Source: CAYSSJ01 sp964433675 (lineage in GTDB: Bacteria; Cloacimonadota; Cloacimonadia; Cloacimonadales; TCS61). From it: a stretch of 64,000 bases of DNA. Positions 16,573 through 24,358 of the stretch are shown in pieces. The notes under the pieces were generated by a model. That model had not been told where the DNA came from, did no database searches, and saw nothing but the letters and a program-made list of their open reading frames with translations. The position numbers and the translations under genes are program-made. Every line of letters begins with the position of its first letter. Positions within the stretch are counted from its first letter, which is position 1. The stretch spans positions 79,586-143,585 of the forward strand of contig CAYSSJ010000005.1 in NCBI GenBank assembly GCA_964433675.1, read 5' to 3'.

Positions 16573-17703
16573 TCACTTATTTGAATAACAACGAATTACC
16601 TCGGTAACCCATTTGCATCCATTCACAAGATCAGAAATGCGGATGCTTTCTTGCAAGGTGTGTACATTTTGCATTCCTGTACCGGCGATAGCTGTTTTTA
16701 TGCCATGATAATTGAAAATATTTGCATCGCTGCCACCGCCGCCGACCGACGTTTTATGCTCGATCCCTACTTTCCGGCATGCCTCTTCGGATAGTTTTAC
16801 CAACTCATCCGCTTCGTCCAGATGGAAACTGCGATATTCCTGCATTACTTTGATATCGACCGAGCCGGTAGTACCATCTACAGTATGCTTTTTAGCTGCG
16901 TCCAATAGCGCATCGGACATAGCCTTGGTAATATCCAGAAGCTTCTTTTCATTATGACTTCTCGCTTCTGCTTTTATCTTCACTTTTGCCGGTATTATAT
17001 TGGTAGCTTTACCGCCCTCGATGATACCGATATTGTTCGTAGTCTCATCATCGATCCTACCCAAAGGCATATTAGCGATAGCTTCACTGGCGATCCTGAT
17101 AGCATTGATCCCTTTCTCCGGTTCAGCACCGGCATGTGATTCTTTGCCATAGATGGTGTATTCCATGCTATTCTGAGAAGGAGCACCAATGGTGAGATTG
17201 CCTACTTCATGTGCATCAAGAGCATAGCCGATTTTCGATCTGAGCATTTCACAATTGCAGTGTTTTGCTCCCAGCAACCCGATTTCTTCGGATATTGTAA
17301 ACAGTATCTCCACCGGTGCATGATCTTCTTTGGATGATTTGATCTCTTTGATAGCGCAGATAATCTGAGCTATACCGGATTTATCATCCGCTCCGAGGAT
17401 CGTGTCTCCCGATGATATAATTTTATTTCCTTCTATCTTTGGCTTGATTCCTGTTCCGGGAACTACCGTATCCATGTGAGCGCAAAATAGTATGGGTTGC
17501 TTATCTATCTTACCGGGGATGTAGGCGTAGAGGTTTCCCACATCACCACCTGTTTTGGTATGGGCTTCATCGAAGCGTACTTCTGCGCCTAATTTCTCCA
17601 AATCTTTTTTTAGCTTTTTTGCTACTTCTCGCTCGTGTTTCGATTCACTATCGATTTTTACCAGAGTGATAAAATAATCTATTAGAGATGATTTCATATT
17701 CAA
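16573..17703 (-). CDS. M20 family metallopeptidase (PepT-like)
   Basis: A 376-residue di-zinc amidohydrolase. Metal ligands are visible: His in LFCAHMDTV (about residue 73), Asp in GADDKSG, Glu-Glu in TISEEIGLLGA, Asp in the DAHEVG region and His in MQNVHTLQE near the end; a dimerisation domain (SHAGAEPEKGINA) lies in between. It is closest to PepT-like peptidases, but because it heads the operon with dapB and dapF, hydrolysis of an N-acyl-diaminopimelate (a DapE-like job) is a fair alternative. The start is either TTG at 17703, which has AAGGA at good distance, or ATG at 17697. Confidence 0.85.
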   Translation of the reverse strand: MNMKSSLIDYFITLVKIDSESKHEREVAKKLKKDLEKLGAEVRFDEAHTKTGGDVGNLYAYIPGKIDKQPILFCAHMDTVVPGTGIKPKIEGNKIISSGDTILGADDKSGIAQIICAIKEIKSSKEDHAPVEILFTISEEIGLLGAKHCNCEMLRSKIGYALDAHEVGNLTIGAPSQNSMEYTIYGKESHAGAEPEKGINAIRIASEAIANMPLGRIDDETTNNIGIIEGGKATNIIPAKVKIKAEARSHNEKKLLDITKAMSDALLDAAKKHTVDGTTGSVDIKVMQEYRSFHLDEADELVKLSEEACRKVGIEHKTSVGGGGSDANIFNYHGIKTAIAGTGMQNVHTLQESIRISDLVNGCKWVTEVIRCYSNK

Positions 17704-17730
17704 ATAAACATCCTTCCCTTTTTTTGAATT

Positions 17731-17759
17731 AAAGTTGTCTTTATCGACTTTTCTGTCAA
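17731..17759 (-). promoter_or_regulatory. Possible promoter of the M20 peptidase-dapB-dapF operon
   Basis: A perfect TTGACA (minus strand, 17759-17754) is followed after 17 bases by AACTTT, a poor -10 hexamer. It lies about 30 bp upstream of the peptidase start in the divergent region shared with rlpA. The match is to the -35 element only, so this is tentative. Confidence 0.3.
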
Positions 17760-17859
17760 CCTCAAAGTTATGATTTTCGGATTATTTCTCCGAATTGGAC
17801 AAGAAAAATGTGGACAATTATCAACAAATACTAATATTGTATATTTGAGGAGGATGTTT

Positions 17860-18303
17860 ATGAAGTTAATAATACTGGCATTAGCGCTGATAATAGTGGG
17901 ATGTAGTGTCAATCCTGCCTATAGATCGCCCGATTCTCAGGGTAGGAGACCGCCCAGAAGATATACCACCAGAGACACCGAACCTCGCGTAGAAGGCAAA
18001 GGTAGAGTTACATATATGGTTGCTTCTTACTATGGCTCCAAATTTCATGGTAGAGTTACCGCCAACGGCGAGATCTTCGATATGTACAAGTTTACCTGCG
18101 CGCACAAAGAGCTGCCCTTCAATACGATGCTGAGAGTTACAAACGAGGATAACGGCAAAACAGTTACCGTGAGGGTAAACGATCGCGGTCCCTTTATTTC
18201 AGGGCGTGATCTGGATCTTTCCTATGCAGCAGCTGCTAAGATCGGACTGATAGCCGAAGGTGTAAAAAAAGTTAAAGTTGAAATTTTGGGAGTGAGAGAA
18301 TAA
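17860..18303 (+). CDS. rlpA: RlpA-like lipoprotein (septal ring lytic transglycosylase family)
   Basis: A 147-residue outer-membrane lipoprotein. The ATG at 17860 has GAGGAGG upstream; the signal ends in lipobox IIVGC (Cys about residue 15). The rest is a double-psi beta-barrel of the RlpA family: ASYYGSKFHGRVTANGE, followed by LPFNTMLRVTN, VNDRGPF and DLSYAAAAKIG. In this family the conserved His and Asp (HG.VTANGE and NDRGPF) serve cleavage of denuded glycan strands at the septum. The SPOR domain of E. coli RlpA is absent, so recruitment to the septum must differ. It lies six bases before psuG. Confidence 0.9.
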   Translation: MKLIILALALIIVGCSVNPAYRSPDSQGRRPPRRYTTRDTEPRVEGKGRVTYMVASYYGSKFHGRVTANGEIFDMYKFTCAHKELPFNTMLRVTNEDNGKTVTVRVNDRGPFISGRDLDLSYAAAAKIGLIAEGVKKVKVEILGVRE

Positions 18304-18308
18304 CAAGC

Positions 18309-19208
18309 ATGAGAGAATTTGTCGAATATCACCCTGATGTGAAAAGAGCTTTGCAGGAAGCCAGACCGATCGTAGCATTGGAATCTACTCTGATAGCACA
18401 TGGTCTGCCATATCCACAAAATTTGGAATTAGCCCTTGATCTGCAAAAAATAGCGCAAAACATGGGTGTAACTGCTGCTACGATATGTTTGATGGACGGG
18501 AAGATAAAAGTCGGTGTAAACGAAGAAGAACTAAGCATATTGGCAGAAACAGATAATGTGCGCAAAACTAACGCTCGGGATATCGCCGGCATCTTGGAAT
18601 CCGGAGAGATCGGGGCAACTACTGTTAGCGCTTCTATCATCTGCAGCTATTTAGCCGGTATCGAAGTGTTTGCTACAGGCGGGATCGGGGGAGTTCATAG
18701 AAATGCAGACAGCACTTTCGATATTTCGTCTGATTTGCAGATTATGGCTCAGTATCCGATTATTGTAGTTTCAGCCGGTGCCAAATCGATTCTCGATATT
18801 CCTAAAACATTGGAATATCTCGAAACTTGTTCCATACCGGTTTACGGTTATCAAACCGATAGTTTCCCACTTTTTCATACGGCAGTCTCTCCTTATCTCA
18901 TTTCCCGGATAGAATCCTCTTCTCAGATTGTTAAACTCTATCAGATTCACAAAAAAATCCAAAAATCTGCTATCTTGATAGCAAATCCGATCCCCGGACA
19001 GGATGAAATCTGTTATGATAGTATGCAAAGCTACATAGAAGCGGCTTTGCGGGATGCTGAGAGTAATAAGGTCAGCGGGAAAAAGCTTACCCCGTTTTTA
19101 CTGAACCGATTAGCAGAATTAAGTGATGGTGCCACTGTAAAAGCTAATATCGCTTTGATAAAGCATAATGTCAAATTAGCATGCGAGATAGCCCATAAAT
19201 TTGTTTGA
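18309..19208 (+). CDS. psuG: Pseudouridine-5'-phosphate glycosidase
   Basis: Reversibly splits pseudouridine 5'-phosphate into uracil and ribose 5-phosphate (family also called indigoidine synthase A-like). The 299-residue protein carries the family signatures VALESTLIAHGLPYPQN (about residues 22-38), the Lys-containing metal and ribose site NARDIAG, FATGGIGGVHR and VVSAGAKSILDI. No pseudouridine kinase (psuK) is adjacent; the partner must be elsewhere or absent. The gene follows rlpA closely and ends at a strong terminator. Identification is secure at family level. Confidence 0.94.
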   Translation: MREFVEYHPDVKRALQEARPIVALESTLIAHGLPYPQNLELALDLQKIAQNMGVTAATICLMDGKIKVGVNEEELSILAETDNVRKTNARDIAGILESGEIGATTVSASIICSYLAGIEVFATGGIGGVHRNADSTFDISSDLQIMAQYPIIVVSAGAKSILDIPKTLEYLETCSIPVYGYQTDSFPLFHTAVSPYLISRIESSSQIVKLYQIHKKIQKSAILIANPIPGQDEICYDSMQSYIEAALRDAESNKVSGKKLTPFLLNRLAELSDGATVKANIALIKHNVKLACEIAHKFV

Positions 19209-19240
19209 TATTTATTCTGCAGAAGTTTGTTGGAAAAAGA

Positions 19241-19270
19241 AAAAGCCCCGCAATTACACGGGGCTTTTAG
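19241..19270. terminator. Bidirectional rho-independent terminator
   Basis: AAAAGCCCCG and CGGGGCTTTT form a ten-pair perfect stem around a short loop. The A-run on one side and T-run on the other make it work in both directions. It separates convergent psuG (plus) and ppiD (minus). Confidence 0.9.
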
Positions 19271-19287
19271 TCTATTAGTTTTGGTTT

Positions 19288-21069
19288 TTATAAATTGAAG
19301 AATTGATGCCGATTATCTTCGATTTCGGCAGAGTCCATCAAGTTTCGGTACCATTCGTTCAGATGTTGATCTTCCGCTTCCCTTTGTGCTTCTTGCATCA
19401 GAGTTGCTTTGTTTTCTTCAAATTTTTCCATATCAGGATAGCTACGGCTTTCCACCAGAGCTATATAGGCTCCGTTTTCACCAACAATCAGATCGGTGAA
19501 CTCATTTTCTTCTTTGTTTAAGATAGCCCGGTTCAGATCTTCCACTCTCCCGATCTTGCCAAGTTGTTTATCTATAGAGATATCTTCAGCTTCGACTATT
19601 TCGATACCTTCTGCAGTGGCTGCTTGCAAATATTGAGAAGGTTCATATCGGTCGGCAAATTCACGCGCTTTTTCTACGATAATCTCCCTTTTCTTTCTGT
19701 TTTCCAAGGTTCTATTGATACGTTGTCTTACTTCGGAGATATCCTGATAATGATCACCGACGACATGAGAGATCTCCGCCACTATAAAGTCATCCTGCAT
19801 CTGGATTGGTTGGTGTAAAGCTCCCAATCTGTTTGAAAAGGCAAAATCTACCAACTCTTCACTTCTACCAAGTCCACCGATATGCTGAGCGTCTTCAAAG
19901 AAATCGGGTGTCTCTTCTGCTTCATATTGGAAATCTTCAGCAGCACGTTCCAAACCGAGTTCTTTTGCACGTTCGTGTAAATCTTCTGCTCGAGCTGCTA
20001 AATTCTGTCTGGTTTGTTCGGAAGCTTGATCTTGGATAAGGATGTGTCTGGCTCTTATTTCCAATTCACCATCTTCGTTTCTTCGTCTATCCATCAGTTC
20101 GATGATATGCCATCCGAAACGGGTATATACAGGTTCACTTATCTCACCGATCTCCAGATCAAAGGCGACTTCTTCAAAATCGGGGATCATCCGACCGCGA
20201 GTAAAATAGCCCAGATCTCCACCTTGCTGAGCAGAACCGGGATCGTCTGAATATTGTTCTACCATATCCACAAAATCAGCACCTTCCATCAATTGCTGAT
20301 GAACTTCATCAACCAGCTCTTTGGTCTCCGCTTTGTCAGATTCACTCGGTTCCAGACGGAGACGGACATAGCTGAGTCGGCGGGCAGGACCACGTTTGTA
20401 ATCTTCTGTATTTTCCTCGTAATACGCTCTGATCTCTTCATCGGTAACTTCTACTTCTTCGACCGACTGGGGATCGAAGAAGATAATCTTGGCATTTGCC
20501 AGATTATTGTCATCATAATATTGTTGTCTTACGTCTTCTTCTGTAACCTGAACTTCCGATTTTACATCTTCAAAAAGTCTTTCATACGGCAGTGAAGAGC
20601 GAATCATCGATTCCATGTACTCGGCAAATTGCGGATTGTTCAGCAGCACTTCTTCATATTTGGAATAGTCAAATTGACCGTCTGTCTGAAATTCAGGAAT
20701 GCTGCGTATATTCTCATCCGGATTGCGCAGTTGTTCTACAATGTCTCTGTCTCTAACTCTTATGCGGCGACGTCTAATCTCTTGGTCGTAAAGTGTCTGA
20801 GCTACCAGTTGGTTCCAAGTCTGCTCGTTTAGCTGACGCATAGTCTGCTCGGTGATCTGTTCGTCCGGGTTTTCTTGCATATAATTGATATAGGCATTTC
20901 TGAGATATTCGTTGTATTCCTCGTAGTGAATCTTGCGTCCATCAATCGAACCTACATAGGGGCGAGGCGAAAATATCCCGGATATGCCTCCGATAGCCAT
21001 CGATAAGATGAATACGAATGCTATTATGTAAATCACTATTTTTGCATTTTTTCTTAATCCTTCTAACAT
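19288..21069 (-). CDS. PpiD/SurA-type periplasmic chaperone with parvulin domain
   Basis: A 593-residue membrane-anchored folding helper for envelope proteins. One N-terminal membrane segment (about residues 11-32) leaves the rest in the periplasm, as in PpiD. A SurA-N-like helical domain follows (about 35-200), then a parvulin (PPIC) domain (about 225-345) with GGDLGYFTRGRMIPDFEEVAF and EISEPVYTRFGWHIIEL, and a second degenerate parvulin-like segment containing RARHILIQ. The C-terminus is acidic and helical. It is a single gene flanked by terminators. The PpiD label rests on architecture; it could be this phylum's main SurA substitute. Confidence 0.88.
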   Translation of the reverse strand: MLEGLRKNAKIVIYIIAFVFILSMAIGGISGIFSPRPYVGSIDGRKIHYEEYNEYLRNAYINYMQENPDEQITEQTMRQLNEQTWNQLVAQTLYDQEIRRRRIRVRDRDIVEQLRNPDENIRSIPEFQTDGQFDYSKYEEVLLNNPQFAEYMESMIRSSLPYERLFEDVKSEVQVTEEDVRQQYYDDNNLANAKIIFFDPQSVEEVEVTDEEIRAYYEENTEDYKRGPARRLSYVRLRLEPSESDKAETKELVDEVHQQLMEGADFVDMVEQYSDDPGSAQQGGDLGYFTRGRMIPDFEEVAFDLEIGEISEPVYTRFGWHIIELMDRRRNEDGELEIRARHILIQDQASEQTRQNLAARAEDLHERAKELGLERAAEDFQYEAEETPDFFEDAQHIGGLGRSEELVDFAFSNRLGALHQPIQMQDDFIVAEISHVVGDHYQDISEVRQRINRTLENRKKREIIVEKAREFADRYEPSQYLQAATAEGIEIVEAEDISIDKQLGKIGRVEDLNRAILNKEENEFTDLIVGENGAYIALVESRSYPDMEKFEENKATLMQEAQREAEDQHLNEWYRNLMDSAEIEDNRHQFFNL

Positions 21070-21097
21070 TTATTTTCCTCCAATATATTTATAGTGC

Positions 21098-21119
21098 AAA
21101 AACGCAAACAAGCGTTTTT
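21098..21119. terminator. Hairpin upstream of the ppiD-like gene
   Basis: AAAAACGC and GCGTTTTT form an eight-pair stem with a six-base loop. T-runs on both sides make it terminator-like in either direction. It lies about 30 bp before the ppiD start, so it could also be a leader structure. Confidence 0.4.
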
Positions 21120-21297
21120 ATTTCAAGTATTTTTTTTAAATAATCTAATTTAATCTCATTGATTGCAAATTATTTGTGATAATTAAGCTGGTTTTGACGG
21201 CAAAAAAGATTGTTTTGAAAGAGCCGGGAAGTGTAGTTTGAAACAGGCAGGGTGACATTGGTAAGATATGGGCAAAGATGACAGCAAGATAGCAAAA

Positions 21298-21324
21298 GAG
21301 CATAGGGCTGTTCACCCCATGCTC
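21298..21324 (-). terminator. Terminator of the TetR-controlled export operon
   Basis: On the minus strand GAGCATGGGG...CCCTATGCTC forms a stem with a small bulge and seven-base loop, followed directly by TTTTGC. It starts about 20 bp after the stop of the DUF1302-like gene, the last gene of the operon. Confidence 0.75.
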
Positions 21325-21342
21325 ATGCATACTAACTATTTG

Positions 21343-22548
21343 TTAGAAATCTAACCTTACTTGAAGATAAGCCATGTCATTTTCATTGAATTGCCCAAAA
21401 GCACCTTCATCACCAAAAAATAAATTATAACCAGCGAGGATATTTATCCCATCTGCAAGGTCATAACTTAATTTGAAACGAAGCAAACCATCCTCATCGT
21501 TAATGCCATAATAGCCAAACAGATTAAAAATGAGCTTCTCGCGCAGGAATGTTTTGTTTAACAGAAAACTGAGGGTATTGGTGAATTCGTCTTGGTTGAT
21601 ACTATCGTCATAATCGATGATATGTTGTTGTATAAATTGTAAACTGACATCCACATCGAACCAGTTAGAATCATATCCGACCAGATAATGTAGATAATCG
21701 TTCTTGCTGACACCATCGGCTGTCAGATCTGAGGATGAGAAACGCTTATCGAAAGAATATGCAGCTTCGGCTCTAGCCAAGGCTCCTCCCACAGTTTTGT
21801 TTACACTAGTTCCCACCAAAGGTAAGCGGTGATATTTAGGCTTAACCAAGACAGTATTATCTGGCTGGAGAATGAGATGTGGTACGGGAGTGTCATCCCA
21901 AAGATAGGCAGCCATCACTTCCAGATCAAAAAGACTACCCATTCTTGAAAATTTGAGAGCAAATTCGCTATTGGAAAATTTTGCTGAAACTTCCTGCGGA
22001 TCTTCAACTTGAGCATTAGCTGGAAAGTCTTTAATATTCGGGAACCAAATTGAACTAGGCTCCGGTTGAATCGTCGGCTGAAAAGCCGGTATCCAGATAG
22101 TTTCCAAAGTTGAATTCCCGATATAATAGTTCAACTTCATTGCATTGATACCGATTCGTATTTCTTCGAAATCCGGCAGCACAAATTCCGAAAGGTCACG
22201 CGGTGAAATTAGATCCGTGATGAATACACCATCTGCCTTTCCCCAGACAATCTGCTGTTTACCTATCCTTAGATCGAAATCAGGAAAATAAATATCAATA
22301 TAGCTCTGCCTGAGGGTAATGCCAACCTCTTTGCGAATATCATTAAATACGAACACCGGATTAACATAGAAATTGAAGTTATCTTTTCTGTAGTCCATTC
22401 TTAGATCAAATGTGTTTTGCAGTACAGCATATTCACTCAATTCTGTAAGCAAGCCCATATAGGAACGTATGAATCCTCTATGATTTATTTCTGAATGCAG
22501 AGCGGAGATCGTTATTACGACGAGTATTAGTATTATAATCCGTTTCAT
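21343..22548 (-). CDS. DUF1302-like outer-membrane beta-barrel protein
   Basis: A 401-residue predicted outer-membrane protein: signal peptide (about residues 1-18), then alternating beta strands to a C-terminal aromatic residue (YLQVRLDF), the usual barrel-assembly signal. The segment FDLRIGKQQIVWGKADG followed by DLISPRDLSEF resembles DUF1302-type barrels, which often sit beside RND exporters and LolA-like proteins. It is the last gene of the tetR-controlled operon. Its job is probably the outer-membrane exit or receiver of the exported compound; the compound is unknown. Confidence 0.75.
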   Translation of the reverse strand: MKRIIILILVVITISALHSEINHRGFIRSYMGLLTELSEYAVLQNTFDLRMDYRKDNFNFYVNPVFVFNDIRKEVGITLRQSYIDIYFPDFDLRIGKQQIVWGKADGVFITDLISPRDLSEFVLPDFEEIRIGINAMKLNYYIGNSTLETIWIPAFQPTIQPEPSSIWFPNIKDFPANAQVEDPQEVSAKFSNSEFALKFSRMGSLFDLEVMAAYLWDDTPVPHLILQPDNTVLVKPKYHRLPLVGTSVNKTVGGALARAEAAYSFDKRFSSSDLTADGVSKNDYLHYLVGYDSNWFDVDVSLQFIQQHIIDYDDSINQDEFTNTLSFLLNKTFLREKLIFNLFGYYGINDEDGLLRFKLSYDLADGINILAGYNLFFGDEGAFGQFNENDMAYLQVRLDF

Positions 22549-22585
22549 TTGTTCCTCCTTCGTTTAGTTGTATGATGTTTATGTA

Positions 22586-23377
22586 TCATAACCCTCTTCT
22601 CATCATTCTTTCGCTAAATGTGCTATCGTCGATGCCGGTGTCTAATTCCACATTGTTAAGCTCCATGATAGTTTGATGATCAGATTGGACATTGTGCATC
22701 TCTGATTTTGTAATGATATGATAACCTTGGATGTTCTCAACTCTCTGTACTTCTAAAATTTTCAGCAGTTCGCCATCTCTATCATAAAACTCTTTTTTCT
22801 TTCCCAGCCAACTATCTTTTACTACCCAACTAATGGTTTTTGAGTACACATAATCATGTTGGGGAATGCTCCGGATGACATAACACATCTTACCATCATA
22901 TTCTTCTTCTCTAAGGATAGTATGTTCATCTTCTGATGGATGTCTTTCGCCAAGATCATCATAAGTGAAATCTGAGCCCATGAAATAGTCGCTTCTGCTG
23001 TCGCTGGAGATTCGTCTGACCCGTTTGAGAGCAGGCAGATAAAGCCACTGATCATCATTTTTGCCTTCTTGGGTGTAACTCCAGTTCATGAATGATGTGT
23101 TATGTACATCAGCAGGTGCGATAAAAAACATGATCTTTTTATCAACGTCGCCGAAATCTTTTTGATATTGTTTGATTATTCTTTCACGCTGATTACCCCT
23201 TCTGTTGATCAACGTCATCGTTACTTCAGCAGTCTGATCTTCGCCGGTCGGACGATTGTAAACCTTTTCCATAACTTCCATTCCACTGATCTCTTCTGCT
23301 GTTAATAATGTCCCCAGTAGTAGTAGCATTATCAACAGGCTAATTCTGATTGCATTTGTTTGTTTTGTTCCAGACAT
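22586..23377 (-). CDS. LolA-like outer-membrane lipoprotein-sorting family protein
   Basis: A 263-residue secreted protein (N-terminal membrane or signal segment about residues 10-28) of the LolA-like family found beside MMPL transporters. Features seen: EVMEKVYNRPTGEDQTAEVTM near the mature N-terminus, the segment QWLYLPALKRVRRISS and DYFMGSDFTYDDL near the middle, and a C-terminal part rich in beta strands. Proteins of this fold carry hydrophobic cargo in a beta half-barrel. Here it would bridge the inner-membrane MMPL exporter and the outer-membrane barrel. It is not LolA itself, because true LolA is shorter. Confidence 0.8.
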   Translation of the reverse strand: MSGTKQTNAIRISLLIMLLLLGTLLTAEEISGMEVMEKVYNRPTGEDQTAEVTMTLINRRGNQRERIIKQYQKDFGDVDKKIMFFIAPADVHNTSFMNWSYTQEGKNDDQWLYLPALKRVRRISSDSRSDYFMGSDFTYDDLGERHPSEDEHTILREEEYDGKMCYVIRSIPQHDYVYSKTISWVVKDSWLGKKKEFYDRDGELLKILEVQRVENIQGYHIITKSEMHNVQSDHQTIMELNNVELDTGIDDSTFSERMMRRGL

Positions 23378-23388
23378 TTTAGTCCCCC

Positions 23389-23886
23389 TTATTTGTTTTG
23401 TTTTAAAATTTTATCCAAAATGAATCCCATCAATGTTATAAAAATGATAGACAGAGACAGACGAGCGAGCATGAATTTCAAGCCCAAAAATTGTAATTCT
23501 ACCAGTTCTTGAGGAATTTTGATGCATGCCCATGCAGATAAGAAGATCACTATATTTTTGGTAGAAGCCCCTTTATTTTTTAAAGTTTGAGCTATTGGGA
23601 AAGCTACAAATAGCGGGCCGGTGGGTATAGCACCCAGTACAAATGAAATTGCGATTCCCTTTAGACCACTTTTATCACCTAATTGATTTAAGATAAACTC
23701 ATCCGATATCCAGACGGAGAATAGCCCCATCAGAACCAGTATAGCAGGGAAGATCACCACCATCTGTAAGAAATAATCGAAAGAAGTATTTAGTATCATT
23801 GATGATTTTTCAGGAACCAGAGCTATTACAATCAACGAAGCCAACACGATTAGAGCTAATAAGATCAGATTTCTTCCGGATTTCAT
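23389..23886 (-). CDS. Permease subunit, DUF318/COG0701-like (second half)
   Basis: A 165-residue membrane protein with about four to five helices. The core GAIPTGPLFVAFPIAQTL near residue 86 is the conserved motif of the DUF318/ArsP-like permease family; full-length members have two such halves. Its start overlaps the stop of the preceding permease gene (ATGA). The preceding gene carries a clearly related half (IIHLPALLAFPLAG, then GAS in the same place), so the pair probably assembles into one pseudo-symmetric transporter. Substrate unknown. Confidence 0.75.
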   Translation of the reverse strand: MKSGRNLILLALIVLASLIVIALVPEKSSMILNTSFDYFLQMVVIFPAILVLMGLFSVWISDEFILNQLGDKSGLKGIAISFVLGAIPTGPLFVAFPIAQTLKNKGASTKNIVIFLSAWACIKIPQELVELQFLGLKFMLARLSLSIIFITLMGFILDKILKQNK

Positions 23887-24358
23887 AGCAGTACTCCCAT
23901 TAATGCGGCAATGATCAAAGCAAAGATCAGGCTAAACAAATTCCTATACAGGGTAAATTTCTTACCCAATGTTTTGATCTCCAAAGGTAAGGTGACGAAT
24001 CCGATCATTGTTAGAGTAGTTATAAAAACAGCAACAGAACTTATAGAAGCTCCCTCTGCCAAAAATGACCCTGCCAGTGGAAATGCCAACAAGGCAGGCA
24101 GATGGATTATTCCACCGATAATCGCGATAAGAATAAATCCTCTGACCCACTCTCTTGACCAAAAAGTAAAGCTATAGTATCGGAGAAAAGTCCATAGATC
24201 AGTCCGATCAAAAGGATGACAGATAAAACGGTCGGTGCCAGAGTTTTCGCTGTCGTGAATGCAATTGTGAACGCTTTTTTCGTTTTTTGTTTACCTTTTG
24301 CTAGAGAAACAATCAATAAAACTACCACTATTGCATTGATGAAAAGTGCAGTTAGCAT
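23883..24358 (-). pseudogene. Permease subunit, DUF318/COG0701-like (first half), frameshifted
   Basis: Two overlapping frames together encode one about 158-residue permease half. The first frame (from ATG 24358) gives helices up to DTIALLF; the second carries GFILIAIIGGIIHLPALL and the rest to the stop at 23883. The break falls at or just after a run of five A (24161-24165; T on the coding strand). One added T would give ALLFWSREWVRGF and restore a single reading frame. So this is a recent mutation, a sequencing error in a homopolymer, or slippage. The start overlaps the MMPL gene by seven bases. The two subunits look like paralogous halves. Confidence 0.75.
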
